Origin: Microbulbifer salipaludis
GTDB taxonomy: Bacteria > Pseudomonadota > Gammaproteobacteria > Pseudomonadales > Cellvibrionaceae
Length of the DNA: 64,000 bases
Assembly (NCBI RefSeq): GCF_017303155.1
Contig: NZ_JAEKJR010000001.1
Location: 806,001-870,000 of the forward strand
Direction of reading: 5' to 3'
The position numbers and the translations under genes were made by a program. Numbering within the stretch: position 1 is the first letter of the stretch; each line of letters starts with the position of its first letter. Positions 1-8,811 of this stretch are shown one piece after another. Below the pieces are notes generated by a model. That model searched no databases. It was not told the DNA's origin and was given only the letters and a program-made list of their open reading frames with translations.

Positions 1-9
1 GAGTAATTC

Positions 10-3000
10 ATGAAACGACTGGCGATTTTTTTCACCAATAAATGGGTGCTGGGCCTGATTGGCCTGTGTGCGCTCTCGCTTTTAATCTGGTTTGGTGCCG
101 ATTACATAAAATTCGGCAGTGATAATGCCACCCTGCCTTCAGGTGCGCGTCTCACCATCATCGTATTTATCTTTGCAATCTGGCTGGTGTGGAACCTGAG
201 CCAGTGGCTGGTGGAGCGCCGACAGAACCAAGCGTTGATTCAAGGTATTGAAGAATCGCAGGAAGAAGTGGATCCCGACGAGGAACGAAGCCGCGAAGAG
301 CTGAATGCTTTGTCGGAACGTTTTCGTGACGCCATGCAGGTCCTGCGCAAGGCACGGTTTAAATCCCAGCGTGGCAATGTTTCACTCTATCAGTTGCCCT
401 GGTACATCATTATCGGCCCGCCTGGGTCCGGTAAAACCACTGCACTGGTCAATTCTGGCCTGGAATTTCCGCTCGCACAAAGCCACGGCAAAGAGGCGCT
501 CGGGGGTGTAGGCGGCACTCGGAATTGTGATTGGTGGTTCACCAATGATGCGGTATTGATTGATACCGCCGGTCGCTATACTACGCAGGACAGTCACCGG
601 GTATATGATAATAATGCTTGGAAAGCCTTTCTGAACCTGTTGCAGCGCTACCGCCGTCGCCGTCCGATTAATGGGGTGCTGGTCGCGATTAGCCTGCAGG
701 ACCTGATGGTGCAGACCACCGAGCAACGCGTACATCAGGCCAAGACAATCCGCGCGCGTATTAATGATCTCCAGCAGCAATTGGGGATTCGCTTCCCGAT
801 TTACCTCACCTTCACCAAGTGCGACCTCGTTGCAGGCTTCAGCGAATATTTCGATAACCTTTCCCAGGCTGAGCGGGAGCAGGTGTGGGGTATCAGCTTC
901 CCAGAAGAGGCACATGCGGGGGCGGGAGCACCGCTCGATGACTTTGCTAGCGAGTTCCAGGCCTTGATCCAACGGCTCAATCAGAGGGTCCTTTGGCGTG
1001 TACATCAGGAGCGGAATGTCGAGAAGCGCGCTCTGTTACAGGGATTCCCTGCGCGCATGGAGAGCCTGCAAAACGTACTGTCCGATTTTGTGAGGCAGGC
1101 GTTCAGTGCCAATCGCTACGACACGGTGCCCATGGTACGCGGCGTGTACTTTACCAGTGGCACACAGGAGGGAAGCCCGATTGACCGGATGATGGCCTCG
1201 GTGAGTTCCGACTTCGGTCTCGAACGGGAAGTGGCGCAGCGATTCCAGGGGGTAGGCAAGAGCTACTTCCTGCATCGTCTGTTAAAAGATGTGATATTCC
1301 CGGAAGCCGAACTGGTCGGTGTGAATCGCAAGGTTGAGCGCGTTACCCGTTGGCTGCGCGGTTCCGTCTATGTAGCGTCCGCTGCGGCTTTTGTCGGCGC
1401 TATATTCCTGTGGACTGGGAGCATCGCGCAGAACCATCGTTATATGGGAGAAGTCCGCAGCAATATCGCGTTTTACGAAGAAGCCAAGATAAGACTGGGC
1501 AGCCGTAAACTCTCTCCCTCGCAAACCCTCGAGTTGCTCGCGCCGCTGAACGCCGCATCGCGCGTATATCAGAAAGAAGACCATCCCTGGCTCAACAATC
1601 TCGGTCTGTACGATGAGAGGGTCGATGCTGCGGCGGACCGCCTCTACCGCCAGCAGCTAGCACTGACGTTTCTGCCGGCCCTGCAGCGTTCCCTGGAGCA
1701 GCGACTGTTAATGCTCGACAGCGCGGATCCAGCACTACCGCAAACACTAAAGACCTATTTGATGTTGTTTAATCCAGATAGGCGCAGCCTCGAAGATCTA
1801 ACGGCATATTTCAGCGATGATTGGTCACAGACTCTGTCGGGCGAGGCAGGTAAGCAAGAGCAGATGATGACCCATCTGCAGCGGCTTTTTTCTTCACCGC
1901 TGCCGGAGGATCTTGAGCCCAATGAACGGGCCATTGCAACGGCTCGGCAGCAACTGCGCCGTATCCCGGTACCGCAGCGCCTGTACGCACAGATGTTGCG
2001 CAGCGATCTGGGGCAGACACAGATCGACCTCTACGGGGAAGTGGGTGGAGATACCGTACAACTGTTTGGCGTCGATCCTGGTGATAGCCGCTTCCATATT
2101 CCTTACCTGTATACCAAGGCTGGATATAAGGAGCTGAACTTCGATGCCGATTCACCGCTACTGGATCAGCTGGCAGACGAACGCTGGATATATGGTGGGG
2201 AGCTCAGTGGGGAAGATTTCAATGAAGATGACCGCAAGCGGCTTGGAGAGGACGTGAAGCGAATCTATCTCGGCGAATATCAACAGCGCTGGCAGCAGTT
2301 CGTATCGGGGTTCCCGATCCAGCGGTTCCAGTCCACCTCACAAGCACTGGATATCTTGTCAAAACTTTCCGACCCTGTGTACTCGCCCCTGCTTGCCATT
2401 GTTGAAATCACTTCAGACAACACATTACTGACCCCCCGACCTGAAGTGCCGTTGGACGCGAGTGGCGTACCGCTTCCGGTTTCCAGCACCACCCGTCGCC
2501 TCAGCACCGCGGCTGTCAGTGGTGCAGCTAGCAAACTGGCGGATAAATTTCAGCCGACCGTGGTCGACCTTCGGTTTGAGCCGCTGCAAAGGCTGACCCG
2601 CAGCGAAAAAAGCCGACCGGCCCGCGTACAGGATTATCTTTCCAGCATCACCCAGCTACAGGCCTATCTGGCGGAGATTGACAGTGGTGTGGATACCGAT
2701 GAAGTGGCTTTCAACAAGGCCAGGGCTCGCTTCAATGGCGCCGGAGATGCAATCAAGCAATTGCGAGTGAAGGCCGCCAATGCTCCAGCACCGTTTGACC
2801 AGTGGCTGGAGGAGATTGCAGACAGCACCTGGGGGTTGGTGATGGCCAAAGCCAAACGTCACATCGATCGCGTATGGCGAGAGCAAGTATACAGTGTGTA
2901 TAGCCGTAGCCTCGCGGACCGTTTCCCTCTGCGGGCCAGCGGCAGCCAGGAGGCGCCGGTAATGGCGTTCAACAAGTACTTCAAGCCCGGCGGTATCGAG

Positions 3001-3546
3001 CAGCAGTTCATACAGGAGTACCTGAAGCCGTTTGTAGATACCCGCAACTGGAGACTTAAGGCCCTGGAAGGCCAGACATTGGGCATTTCCAGTGGTGCAC
3101 TGCACCAAATGGAGCGCGCGGAGCGTATCCGGAAAACCCTGTTCAGTCAGGGTGAGCAGGCCGGGTACAGTTTCCGCATAGAGCCAACCAAGCTGGATTC
3201 GGGTGTGCGACTTTTTTCCCTGGAGCTTGGCAATCAGCGAGTTCCCTATTCACACGGTCCGCGCACGCGCTCCAAACTGGATTGGCGCGGCGGGGAAACG
3301 AACCGGGTACGGATTCTGTTTGAGGACCTGAACGAAACGGTACATCGGCAACATTTCGAAGGCGACTGGGCCTGGTACCGATTACTACTGAATTCAGAAC
3401 TGGAGTCTTCACGCAATGGGTCTGAGCATCTGGTTACTTTCCGAGAATCCGGACGTTCGGCCCAGTTCAAACTTTCTGCATCCGGCGTGAGTAATCCATT
3501 CGATCAAGGCTTGCTGGGCGGATATCGCTGTCCGCAAGTACTGTAG
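10..3546 (+). CDS. tssM: T6SS inner-membrane complex protein TssM (IcmF)
   Basis: TssM spans the inner membrane and links TssL to the TssJ lipoprotein, forming the T6SS trans-envelope channel. The 1178-residue length is normal for the family. Two N-terminal membrane segments lie near residues 11-31 and 47-63. A cytoplasmic GTPase-like domain follows, with Walker A GPPGSGKTT at 136-144 and a Walker B-type VLIDTAGRY at 181-189. A third membrane segment near 450-470 precedes a large periplasmic part. The six bases before it read GAG TAA, which may be the tail of an upstream gene (tssL would be expected; inference). tagF starts 11 bp after the stop, so the two are probably one operon. Confidence 0.97.
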   Translation: MKRLAIFFTNKWVLGLIGLCALSLLIWFGADYIKFGSDNATLPSGARLTIIVFIFAIWLVWNLSQWLVERRQNQALIQGIEESQEEVDPDEERSREELNALSERFRDAMQVLRKARFKSQRGNVSLYQLPWYIIIGPPGSGKTTALVNSGLEFPLAQSHGKEALGGVGGTRNCDWWFTNDAVLIDTAGRYTTQDSHRVYDNNAWKAFLNLLQRYRRRRPINGVLVAISLQDLMVQTTEQRVHQAKTIRARINDLQQQLGIRFPIYLTFTKCDLVAGFSEYFDNLSQAEREQVWGISFPEEAHAGAGAPLDDFASEFQALIQRLNQRVLWRVHQERNVEKRALLQGFPARMESLQNVLSDFVRQAFSANRYDTVPMVRGVYFTSGTQEGSPIDRMMASVSSDFGLEREVAQRFQGVGKSYFLHRLLKDVIFPEAELVGVNRKVERVTRWLRGSVYVASAAAFVGAIFLWTGSIAQNHRYMGEVRSNIAFYEEAKIRLGSRKLSPSQTLELLAPLNAASRVYQKEDHPWLNNLGLYDERVDAAADRLYRQQLALTFLPALQRSLEQRLLMLDSADPALPQTLKTYLMLFNPDRRSLEDLTAYFSDDWSQTLSGEAGKQEQMMTHLQRLFSSPLPEDLEPNERAIATARQQLRRIPVPQRLYAQMLRSDLGQTQIDLYGEVGGDTVQLFGVDPGDSRFHIPYLYTKAGYKELNFDADSPLLDQLADERWIYGGELSGEDFNEDDRKRLGEDVKRIYLGEYQQRWQQFVSGFPIQRFQSTSQALDILSKLSDPVYSPLLAIVEITSDNTLLTPRPEVPLDASGVPLPVSSTTRRLSTAAVSGAASKLADKFQPTVVDLRFEPLQRLTRSEKSRPARVQDYLSSITQLQAYLAEIDSGVDTDEVAFNKARARFNGAGDAIKQLRVKAANAPAPFDQWLEEIADSTWGLVMAKAKRHIDRVWREQVYSVYSRSLADRFPLRASGSQEAPVMAFNKYFKPGGIEQQFIQEYLKPFVDTRNWRLKALEGQTLGISSGALHQMERAERIRKTLFSQGEQAGYSFRIEPTKLDSGVRLFSLELGNQRVPYSHGPRTRSKLDWRGGETNRVRILFEDLNETVHRQHFEGDWAWYRLLLNSELESSRNGSEHLVTFRESGRSAQFKLSASGVSNPFDQGLLGGYRCPQVL

Positions 3547-3557
3547 GCGGAGCTGGT

Positions 3558-4223
3558 ATGTCACACAGAGGGATCTTTGGGAAGCTTCCGGGGCACGGCG
3601 ACTTTATTCAGCGGGAGTTGCCAGCAAGCTTTGTTACGCCCTGGGATGAATGGCTGCAGCGCGCGGTGCACGGCTCCCGAGAACTGGTCGGTGACCGCTG
3701 GCTGGATTATTACCTGACTAGCCCAATCTGGCTCTTTGCAATGAGCCCCGGTGTGCTCGACCGACAGGGCTGGATAGGAATACTGGTGCCGAGTGTAGAC
3801 AGTGTGGGGCGCTACTTTCCTGTCACACTTGCCGCGCCATTGGAAAATGGATCAAATCCATTCGCTGTGCTGGTTGAAGCCGAGGAGTGGTATGAGCAGG
3901 CCTCCACACTGGCGATTGAGGCGCTGCAGCATGCACTTTCTGCGGATCAGGTGCTGGAGCGATTTCCCCCGCCACCGCGGATTCCAGGCAATGCGATTAA
4001 TGTAGACAGAGAAGCCGATTTGTTCACACTCAGTGGTGCCTCGCGAATTTCACAGCATTATCCGACAATGCTCGAAATTCTTATGAAGGAAAAACATAAC
4101 AGTTATAGCCTCTGGTGGTGTGAAGGTTCGCAGCACCTCGCCCCGAGTTCACTATTGAGTCCGGGATTGCCTGATCCGCTAAGTTATAGCCGAATGCTTG
4201 GCGCGCCGAAATATCACTGGTGA
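3558..4223 (+). CDS. tagF: T6SS-associated protein TagF
   Basis: This 221-residue protein matches TagF (ImpM in rhizobial nomenclature, DUF2094). The opening GIFGKLPGHGDFIQRELP and the SPIWLFAMSPG stretch are characteristic. In Pseudomonas and Agrobacterium TagF represses T6SS assembly post-translationally, acting against the PpkA/Fha threonine-phosphorylation pathway. Here it is a stand-alone TagF without a PppA phosphatase fusion. The ATG is chosen because GGAG lies 5 bp upstream. Its role fits the PpkA-like kinase encoded at 20825-23401. Confidence 0.93.
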   Translation: MSHRGIFGKLPGHGDFIQRELPASFVTPWDEWLQRAVHGSRELVGDRWLDYYLTSPIWLFAMSPGVLDRQGWIGILVPSVDSVGRYFPVTLAAPLENGSNPFAVLVEAEEWYEQASTLAIEALQHALSADQVLERFPPPPRIPGNAINVDREADLFTLSGASRISQHYPTMLEILMKEKHNSYSLWWCEGSQHLAPSSLLSPGLPDPLSYSRMLGAPKYHW

Positions 4224-4533
4224 AGAATAGAAGGGGCTCTTATCTAGTTGGTATGTTCGTACCAATAAAAATCTGCATTTTATCTGTATTTGCATTCAAA
4301 TTGGTGTTCAAGCGGAATTCTATTCCGATAAAATAATACTTTGGTGTTCCCGTAATCGGTACGGTAGTGCCGATTTCTTTCGTAGATTGCGGAAATATAT
4401 TTTTTGTTTCTTAAGTAAAAGTTCACACGCTGCACAGCGGGCTGCAGAATTTTTTTGAAAGTCGGACATTGAAGTCCGGTCGTACCAGGATTCCTTTAAC
4501 AGGTTTTCTTGGAAAACAGTTCAGGGATTGAAA
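4224..4533 (+). other. AT-rich intergenic region upstream of the T6SS tssA-side genes
   Basis: I see no gene in these 310 bp. The region is visibly more AT-rich than its neighbours. It holds two exact TTGGTGTTC copies 40 bp apart (4301-4309 and 4341-4349) and a short hairpin CGGAC/GTCCG near 4467-4482. It probably contains the promoter for the gene at 4534 and tssA onward, but no convincing -35/-10 pair stands out. Confidence 0.4.
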
Positions 4534-5334
4534 ATGTCAGCGAGTCAATGCGCGGTAATTTTTACCGGTGTTCTCAGGGAAGGGGTTGAACGTCGACAGG
4601 GGATTCGGTTGCTGGCCGAGAAGTTCGGCCTGGATTTCACCCAGATTAAAAAGCTGCTGAGTGGTGGCTCTCGGGTGATAAAAAATTGTCGCGAGGTGAC
4701 GGAAGCCGAGAAGCTGGTGCAGGCCCTGTGGGCGGCGGGCTGGCATGCCGAAATCCAGCGGACTGATAACACCACAGCGAGCTTGAGTCCCTCTAGATCC
4801 GATTCATTAGCACTACGCTTGGTGTCCGATGACGGCAGTTGTGCTGTATCTGTGCCCGATTTCTGGCGGGTATTTGACGATCTGAACCACCGGGCGGTGT
4901 TGCAGGCGGGTAGCCTGGAAAACAATGAATTTATGGTTGTGTTGCCGCAGAGAGTTGAAGATTTTCGGTCGGCACCAACGGTAGAAGAGTACTGCTGCGC
5001 ACAGTTATCCCAATGTGCGACTCAGCTACACCGGGCCGCGGTAAGCAGCCCGCCAGAGAAACTGCCGCTCGATGGAGGGACGGGATTCTTTGGCGAGTTA
5101 CTTGCCGAGGTCGACACTGTACCGGTTCAGTACCTCGTGGCCTGTATCGGCTGTGATGACAGAATCTATACGCTATTCCTGTGGTGTGAACAGGGTGTGT
5201 TTTCAGCGCGGAGGCGCGTATTCGATCAGCTGATCGCAAGCTTTACCGGGGCAGTAAAAGATGCCCCGGAGACGAACGATAAAAATTCGAAGAACGCTTC
5301 GCATGATGTGTTTTCCCAGGCTGCGCTAGCCTGA
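4534..5334 (+). CDS. T6SS-cluster protein of unknown function, possible DcrB/PsbP-like domain
   Basis: I do not recognise a named family for this 266-residue protein. Residues 1-60 resemble a module seen in gammaproteobacterial proteins that reads roughly LAxxFG...KKLLSGGxxVIKxxx..AxxLxxAxxxAGxxxE. Residues from about 90 to 235 start with VSVPDFWRVFDDLNHRA. They have the pattern of DcrB/PsbP/Mog1-type domains: a strand, an aromatic residue, LN..A, then a long helix and a VxY...G..F return. No signal peptide or membrane segment is seen. The ATG at 4534 has GGGA upstream; a TTG six bases earlier is the alternative. It ends 65 bp before tssA and probably shares its transcript. Function is unknown. 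Confidence 0.75.
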   Translation: MSASQCAVIFTGVLREGVERRQGIRLLAEKFGLDFTQIKKLLSGGSRVIKNCREVTEAEKLVQALWAAGWHAEIQRTDNTTASLSPSRSDSLALRLVSDDGSCAVSVPDFWRVFDDLNHRAVLQAGSLENNEFMVVLPQRVEDFRSAPTVEEYCCAQLSQCATQLHRAAVSSPPEKLPLDGGTGFFGELLAEVDTVPVQYLVACIGCDDRIYTLFLWCEQGVFSARRRVFDQLIASFTGAVKDAPETNDKNSKNASHDVFSQAALA

Positions 5335-5399
5335 AAGGTCACGAAATGATAGGCGCGCAGTCGACACCTTCCGCGCCTGATAATAAAAAAGGATTTTTC

Positions 5400-6668
5400 A
5401 TGGCATTTCCGAATGCGATTGAACTCGACTCTCTTCTGCAGGATATTCCCGGCGAGCGGCGACAGGGTGATGACATCCGCGCAGATCGCTCCCCCACCTC
5501 CGATTACTACACCATCAAGGACGCCCGTAACAGCGCGCGTGCCGCAGAGCGCTCGGCGATGTTCGATGAGAGCGACGCCGATCTGCTCGCTCCTTGGCGC
5601 GAGGTAGCCAAGACTGCACAGAAGATTCTCAAGGAAAAGAGCAAGGATCTCGAGGTCGCCAGCTGGTATACCGAAGCGCTAATTCGCCTGCACGGCTTTC
5701 CCGGGCTGCGCGACGGATTTACGCTCATCGAGCGGTTGATCGCGGAATACTGGGACGATCTATACCCCGAGCCTGATGAAGACGGCATTGAAACAAAAGT
5801 GGCGCCCCTTACTGGCCTCAACGGCGACGGTGCAGACGGCACCCTGTTGATGCCAATCCGCAACGCCGAGATCACCCCGGAGGGCGATTACGGCAGCTAC
5901 TCCTTTTTCCACTATCAGCAGGCACGGGACGCAGACAAGATCGCTGACCCGGACGCCAAGGCGGCGCGTGTAGAAACACTCGGCTACAGCATCGGCGAGT
6001 TTGATGCCTGTGCCACCCCGGCAGCTCCGCAATGGGCATCGGATCTGGTGGATACGCTGGAAGAGTGCCTCACCAGCTTCAAGGCCGCCAATGCTGCACT
6101 GCGGGAATCCTGTGGCAGTGATGCACCGCCCTCGACCAATATCACTACCCTTCTCGATGAAGTGCTGCGCACAGTCCGCTTTGTCTACAAGTCCCAGCTT
6201 GAGTCGCTCGCCGCTGTGGAAGAGGCCGAGCCCATTGCCGTGGACGCCGGGCAGGCGCCTGTCGCCGTCGCCGAGAATGGAGGAATCGCGATGCAGATGG
6301 TCTCTGTACCTACCGGCGCTATCACCTCCAGGGAAGACGCCCTGCAATTGCTGGAAAAGGCCGCGAAATATTTCCGCACGTACGAGCCGCATACGCCGCT
6401 GGCACCTGGTCTCGAGCGACTCATTGGCTGGGGGCGGATGACCGTTGCCGAGCTGATGGGTGAACTTCTGCCCGACGATCAGTCCCGCGCGATGTATTCA
6501 CAGCTGACCGGTGTGCGGTTGGATGGCTCCGACAGCCAGCGTTATGTGGCGCCACCAGTTACCCAGTCCAGCTCTCCTGAGCAGCCTGCTGCCGGCGTCG
6601 AGTCTCAACCCGCCCAGGAAGATTCGGGCTGGGCAGCCCCGGAGCCGACCGCAGAACCCAGTTGGTAA
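5400..6668 (+). CDS. tssA: T6SS protein TssA (ImpA family)
   Basis: TssA binds the baseplate/membrane complex and directs tail polymerisation. The N-terminal ImpA_N domain is clear (residues about 10-130, including ASWYTEALIRLHGFPGLRDG and the EYWDDLYPEPDEDG motif). The middle is a helical linker and the C-terminal helical part ends in a Pro/Ser/Gln-rich tail. The ATG at 5400 is chosen because AAGGA lies 6 bp upstream and the product then opens MAFPNAIELD. An in-frame ATG at 5346 lacks a good ribosome-binding site. The product is about 422 residues. Confidence 0.93.
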   Translation: MAFPNAIELDSLLQDIPGERRQGDDIRADRSPTSDYYTIKDARNSARAAERSAMFDESDADLLAPWREVAKTAQKILKEKSKDLEVASWYTEALIRLHGFPGLRDGFTLIERLIAEYWDDLYPEPDEDGIETKVAPLTGLNGDGADGTLLMPIRNAEITPEGDYGSYSFFHYQQARDADKIADPDAKAARVETLGYSIGEFDACATPAAPQWASDLVDTLEECLTSFKAANAALRESCGSDAPPSTNITTLLDEVLRTVRFVYKSQLESLAAVEEAEPIAVDAGQAPVAVAENGGIAMQMVSVPTGAITSREDALQLLEKAAKYFRTYEPHTPLAPGLERLIGWGRMTVAELMGELLPDDQSRAMYSQLTGVRLDGSDSQRYVAPPVTQSSSPEQPAAGVESQPAQEDSGWAAPEPTAEPSW

Positions 6669-6715
6669 ATCCATAGAAACCACCACGATTCCCGTATTGA
6701 GGAAAGGAGACCCAG

Positions 6716-7234
6716 ATGTCCGAGAGTATTCACAACAAACTAAAGCGAGTGCGCAAGCCACGCGTTCACATTACCTATGATGTTGAAACCAATGGTGCGG
6801 AGGTAAAAAAAGAGCTGCCTTTCGTAACGGGTGTCATGGGTGACTACTCCGGCGACAATATGGAAAACCGAAAAGCACTCAAAGAGCGTAAGTTTGTCCA
6901 GATCGATCGCGATAACTTCAACGATGTGATGGCTAAGGTGAATCCGAAACTTGCGTTGCAGGTCGAAAACACCCTGTCTGATGATGGTAGTAAAATGGCG
7001 GTAAACCTCGATTTCAATCACATGGATGATTTTACCCCAGAGCAGATCGTCGAGCAGGTAGAGCCTCTCAAACAGTTGCTGGAAGCACGCAGTAAGCTGC
7101 GCGACTTGCTGAGCAAAGCGGACCGCTCTGAGGAGCTGGAGAAGGTTCTGGAGGACATTCTCCAGAGCACTGAAAACGTTACGGCAATCTCCGAGCAGCT
7201 TGGACTGGGAGATGACAAGGGAGAGGATGCGTAA
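6716..7234 (+). CDS. tssB: T6SS sheath small subunit TssB (VipA)
   Basis: TssB pairs with TssC to build the contractile sheath. The 172-residue length is usual. The N-terminus [20 protein letters not shown], the [13 protein letters not shown] segment and the [13 protein letters not shown] helix are family hallmarks. A strong Shine-Dalgarno (AAAGGAG) lies 5-6 bp before the ATG. The stop overlaps the tssC start by one base, which suggests translational coupling. Confidence 0.98.
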   Translation: MSESIHNKLKRVRKPRVHITYDVETNGAEVKKELPFVTGVMGDYSGDNMENRKALKERKFVQIDRDNFNDVMAKVNPKLALQVENTLSDDGSKMAVNLDFNHMDDFTPEQIVEQVEPLKQLLEARSKLRDLLSKADRSEELEKVLEDILQSTENVTAISEQLGLGDDKGEDA

Positions 7235-8721
7235 TGAGCACCGAAGTTGAAAATGTAGCGGAACAGGAAGTCGAAGAGCAGTCAGTAAGCCTGCTGGAGC
7301 AGGCGATTTCCGCCACCAAGCAGACGCAGCCAGATGAAGCCCAGGACCTGATCGCCAACCTGACCCAACAGGTTCTACAGGGCACTGTAACCTGGGATCG
7401 CAACCTTACGCAGACGGTCAATAAGGCGGTGGCCGCAATTGATGCGGCAATGTCCAAGCAGCTCGCGGCCATCATGCACGACGAAAAATTCCAGAAGCTT
7501 GAGGGGTCCTGGCGCGGTCTGAATCATCTGGTAATGAACAGCGAAACGGGTGCGACTCTCAAGGTCCGCATGATGAACATCACCAAGCGCGAGCTGTTCC
7601 GCGATCTGGACAAGGCGGTTGAGTTCGATCAGAGCCAGACCTTCAAAAAGATATATGAAGAAGAGTTTGGCACTGCGGGTGGCGAACCGTTCGGCTGCAT
7701 GATCGGCGACTTCGAATTCACCAGTCACCCGGAAGACATTGAGCTATTGAGTAAAATGTCCAACGTCGCCGCTGCAGGCTTCTGCCCATTCATCTCCGCA
7801 GCGGGTGCGGGTATGTTTGGCTTCAATGACTTCACCGAACTCTCCAAGCCGCGCGATTTGGGCGGCATCTTTGAGTCTGGTGAATACATCAAGTGGCGCA
7901 GCTTCCGGGACAGCGATGACTCCCGGTTCGTAACCCTGGTGATGCCGCGTACCCTGGCGCGCACTCCGTACGGCGCCAACACCAAGCCGGTTGAGTCTTT
8001 TAACTACGAAGAGTTCGAAGTAGACGAGGATGGTGTCTCCCGTCCAGCTAGTCACGAACAGTATTGCTGGATGAACGCAGCATACGTGATGGGTACGACC
8101 ATGACCAAGGCATTTGCTGAAAACTCGTGGTGTACTGCAATCCGTGGTGCGGAAGGGGGCGGTAAAGTGGAAGGCCTGCCGACTCACCTGTTCAAAAGCG
8201 ATGATGGTGACCTGGACCAGAAGTGCCCGACTGAAATCGGTATCACCGATCGTCGAGAGGCGGAGCTCAGTGCACAGGGTTTCCTGCCGCTGTGCCACTA
8301 CAAGAATACCGATTACTCTGTATTCTTTGGCTCCCAGAGCACCCAGAAACCAAAAGCATTCGATGACCCAGATGCAACCGCGAATGCCTCTATATCCGCT
8401 CGCCTGCCCTACCTGATGGCAACATCTCGAATTGCCCATTACCTCAAGGTAATGGCACGCGATAAAGTGGGTAGCTTTATGGAGGCGGGTGACTGTGAGC
8501 GCTGGTTGAATAAGTGGATCTCCCAGTACACCAATTCCAACCCGGATGCCAGTGCTGAAATGAAGGCGAAGTATCCACTGGCTGAAGCGCGAGTAGAAGT
8601 AAAGGAAATTCCAGGACAGCCGGGTTGTTATAGCGCTGTTGCATACCTGAAGCCCTGGTTGCAGATGGAAGAACTCACTACATCCATGCGCATGGTGGCT
8701 AATATCCCGAGCGCAGGGTAA
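7234..8721 (+). CDS. tssC: T6SS sheath large subunit TssC (VipB)
   Basis: This 495-residue TssC/EvpB-family protein has the N-terminal half DKAVEFDQSQTFKKIYEEEF and the GEPFGCMIGDFEF motif. The C-terminal half carries RLPYLMATSRIAHYLKVM and the PGCYSAVAYLKPW end that packs into the sheath. It forms the sheath with TssB and is recycled by ClpV. It starts inside the tssB stop codon. A strong terminator-like hairpin follows directly, so later genes may be expressed at lower level. Confidence 0.98.
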   Translation: MSTEVENVAEQEVEEQSVSLLEQAISATKQTQPDEAQDLIANLTQQVLQGTVTWDRNLTQTVNKAVAAIDAAMSKQLAAIMHDEKFQKLEGSWRGLNHLVMNSETGATLKVRMMNITKRELFRDLDKAVEFDQSQTFKKIYEEEFGTAGGEPFGCMIGDFEFTSHPEDIELLSKMSNVAAAGFCPFISAAGAGMFGFNDFTELSKPRDLGGIFESGEYIKWRSFRDSDDSRFVTLVMPRTLARTPYGANTKPVESFNYEEFEVDEDGVSRPASHEQYCWMNAAYVMGTTMTKAFAENSWCTAIRGAEGGGKVEGLPTHLFKSDDGDLDQKCPTEIGITDRREAELSAQGFLPLCHYKNTDYSVFFGSQSTQKPKAFDDPDATANASISARLPYLMATSRIAHYLKVMARDKVGSFMEAGDCERWLNKWISQYTNSNPDASAEMKAKYPLAEARVEVKEIPGQPGCYSAVAYLKPWLQMEELTTSMRMVANIPSAG

Positions 8722-8730
8722 TTGGCAAGG

Positions 8731-8757
8731 GGGCCGATTTTTAAAGCGGCCCTTTTT
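8731..8757 (+). terminator. Rho-independent terminator or attenuator between the two tssC genes
   Basis: Stem GGGCCG (8731-8736) pairs with CGGCCC (8747-8752) and is followed by five T residues. It sits inside an otherwise continuous T6SS gene run. Partial read-through would give high TssB/TssC and less of the downstream baseplate parts (inference). Confidence 0.75.
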
Positions 8758-8811
8758 CCGCCAACTCCTGCCTGTTAACACACTTCTCATACCCGCCGGG
8801 GAGAGCCTGCC

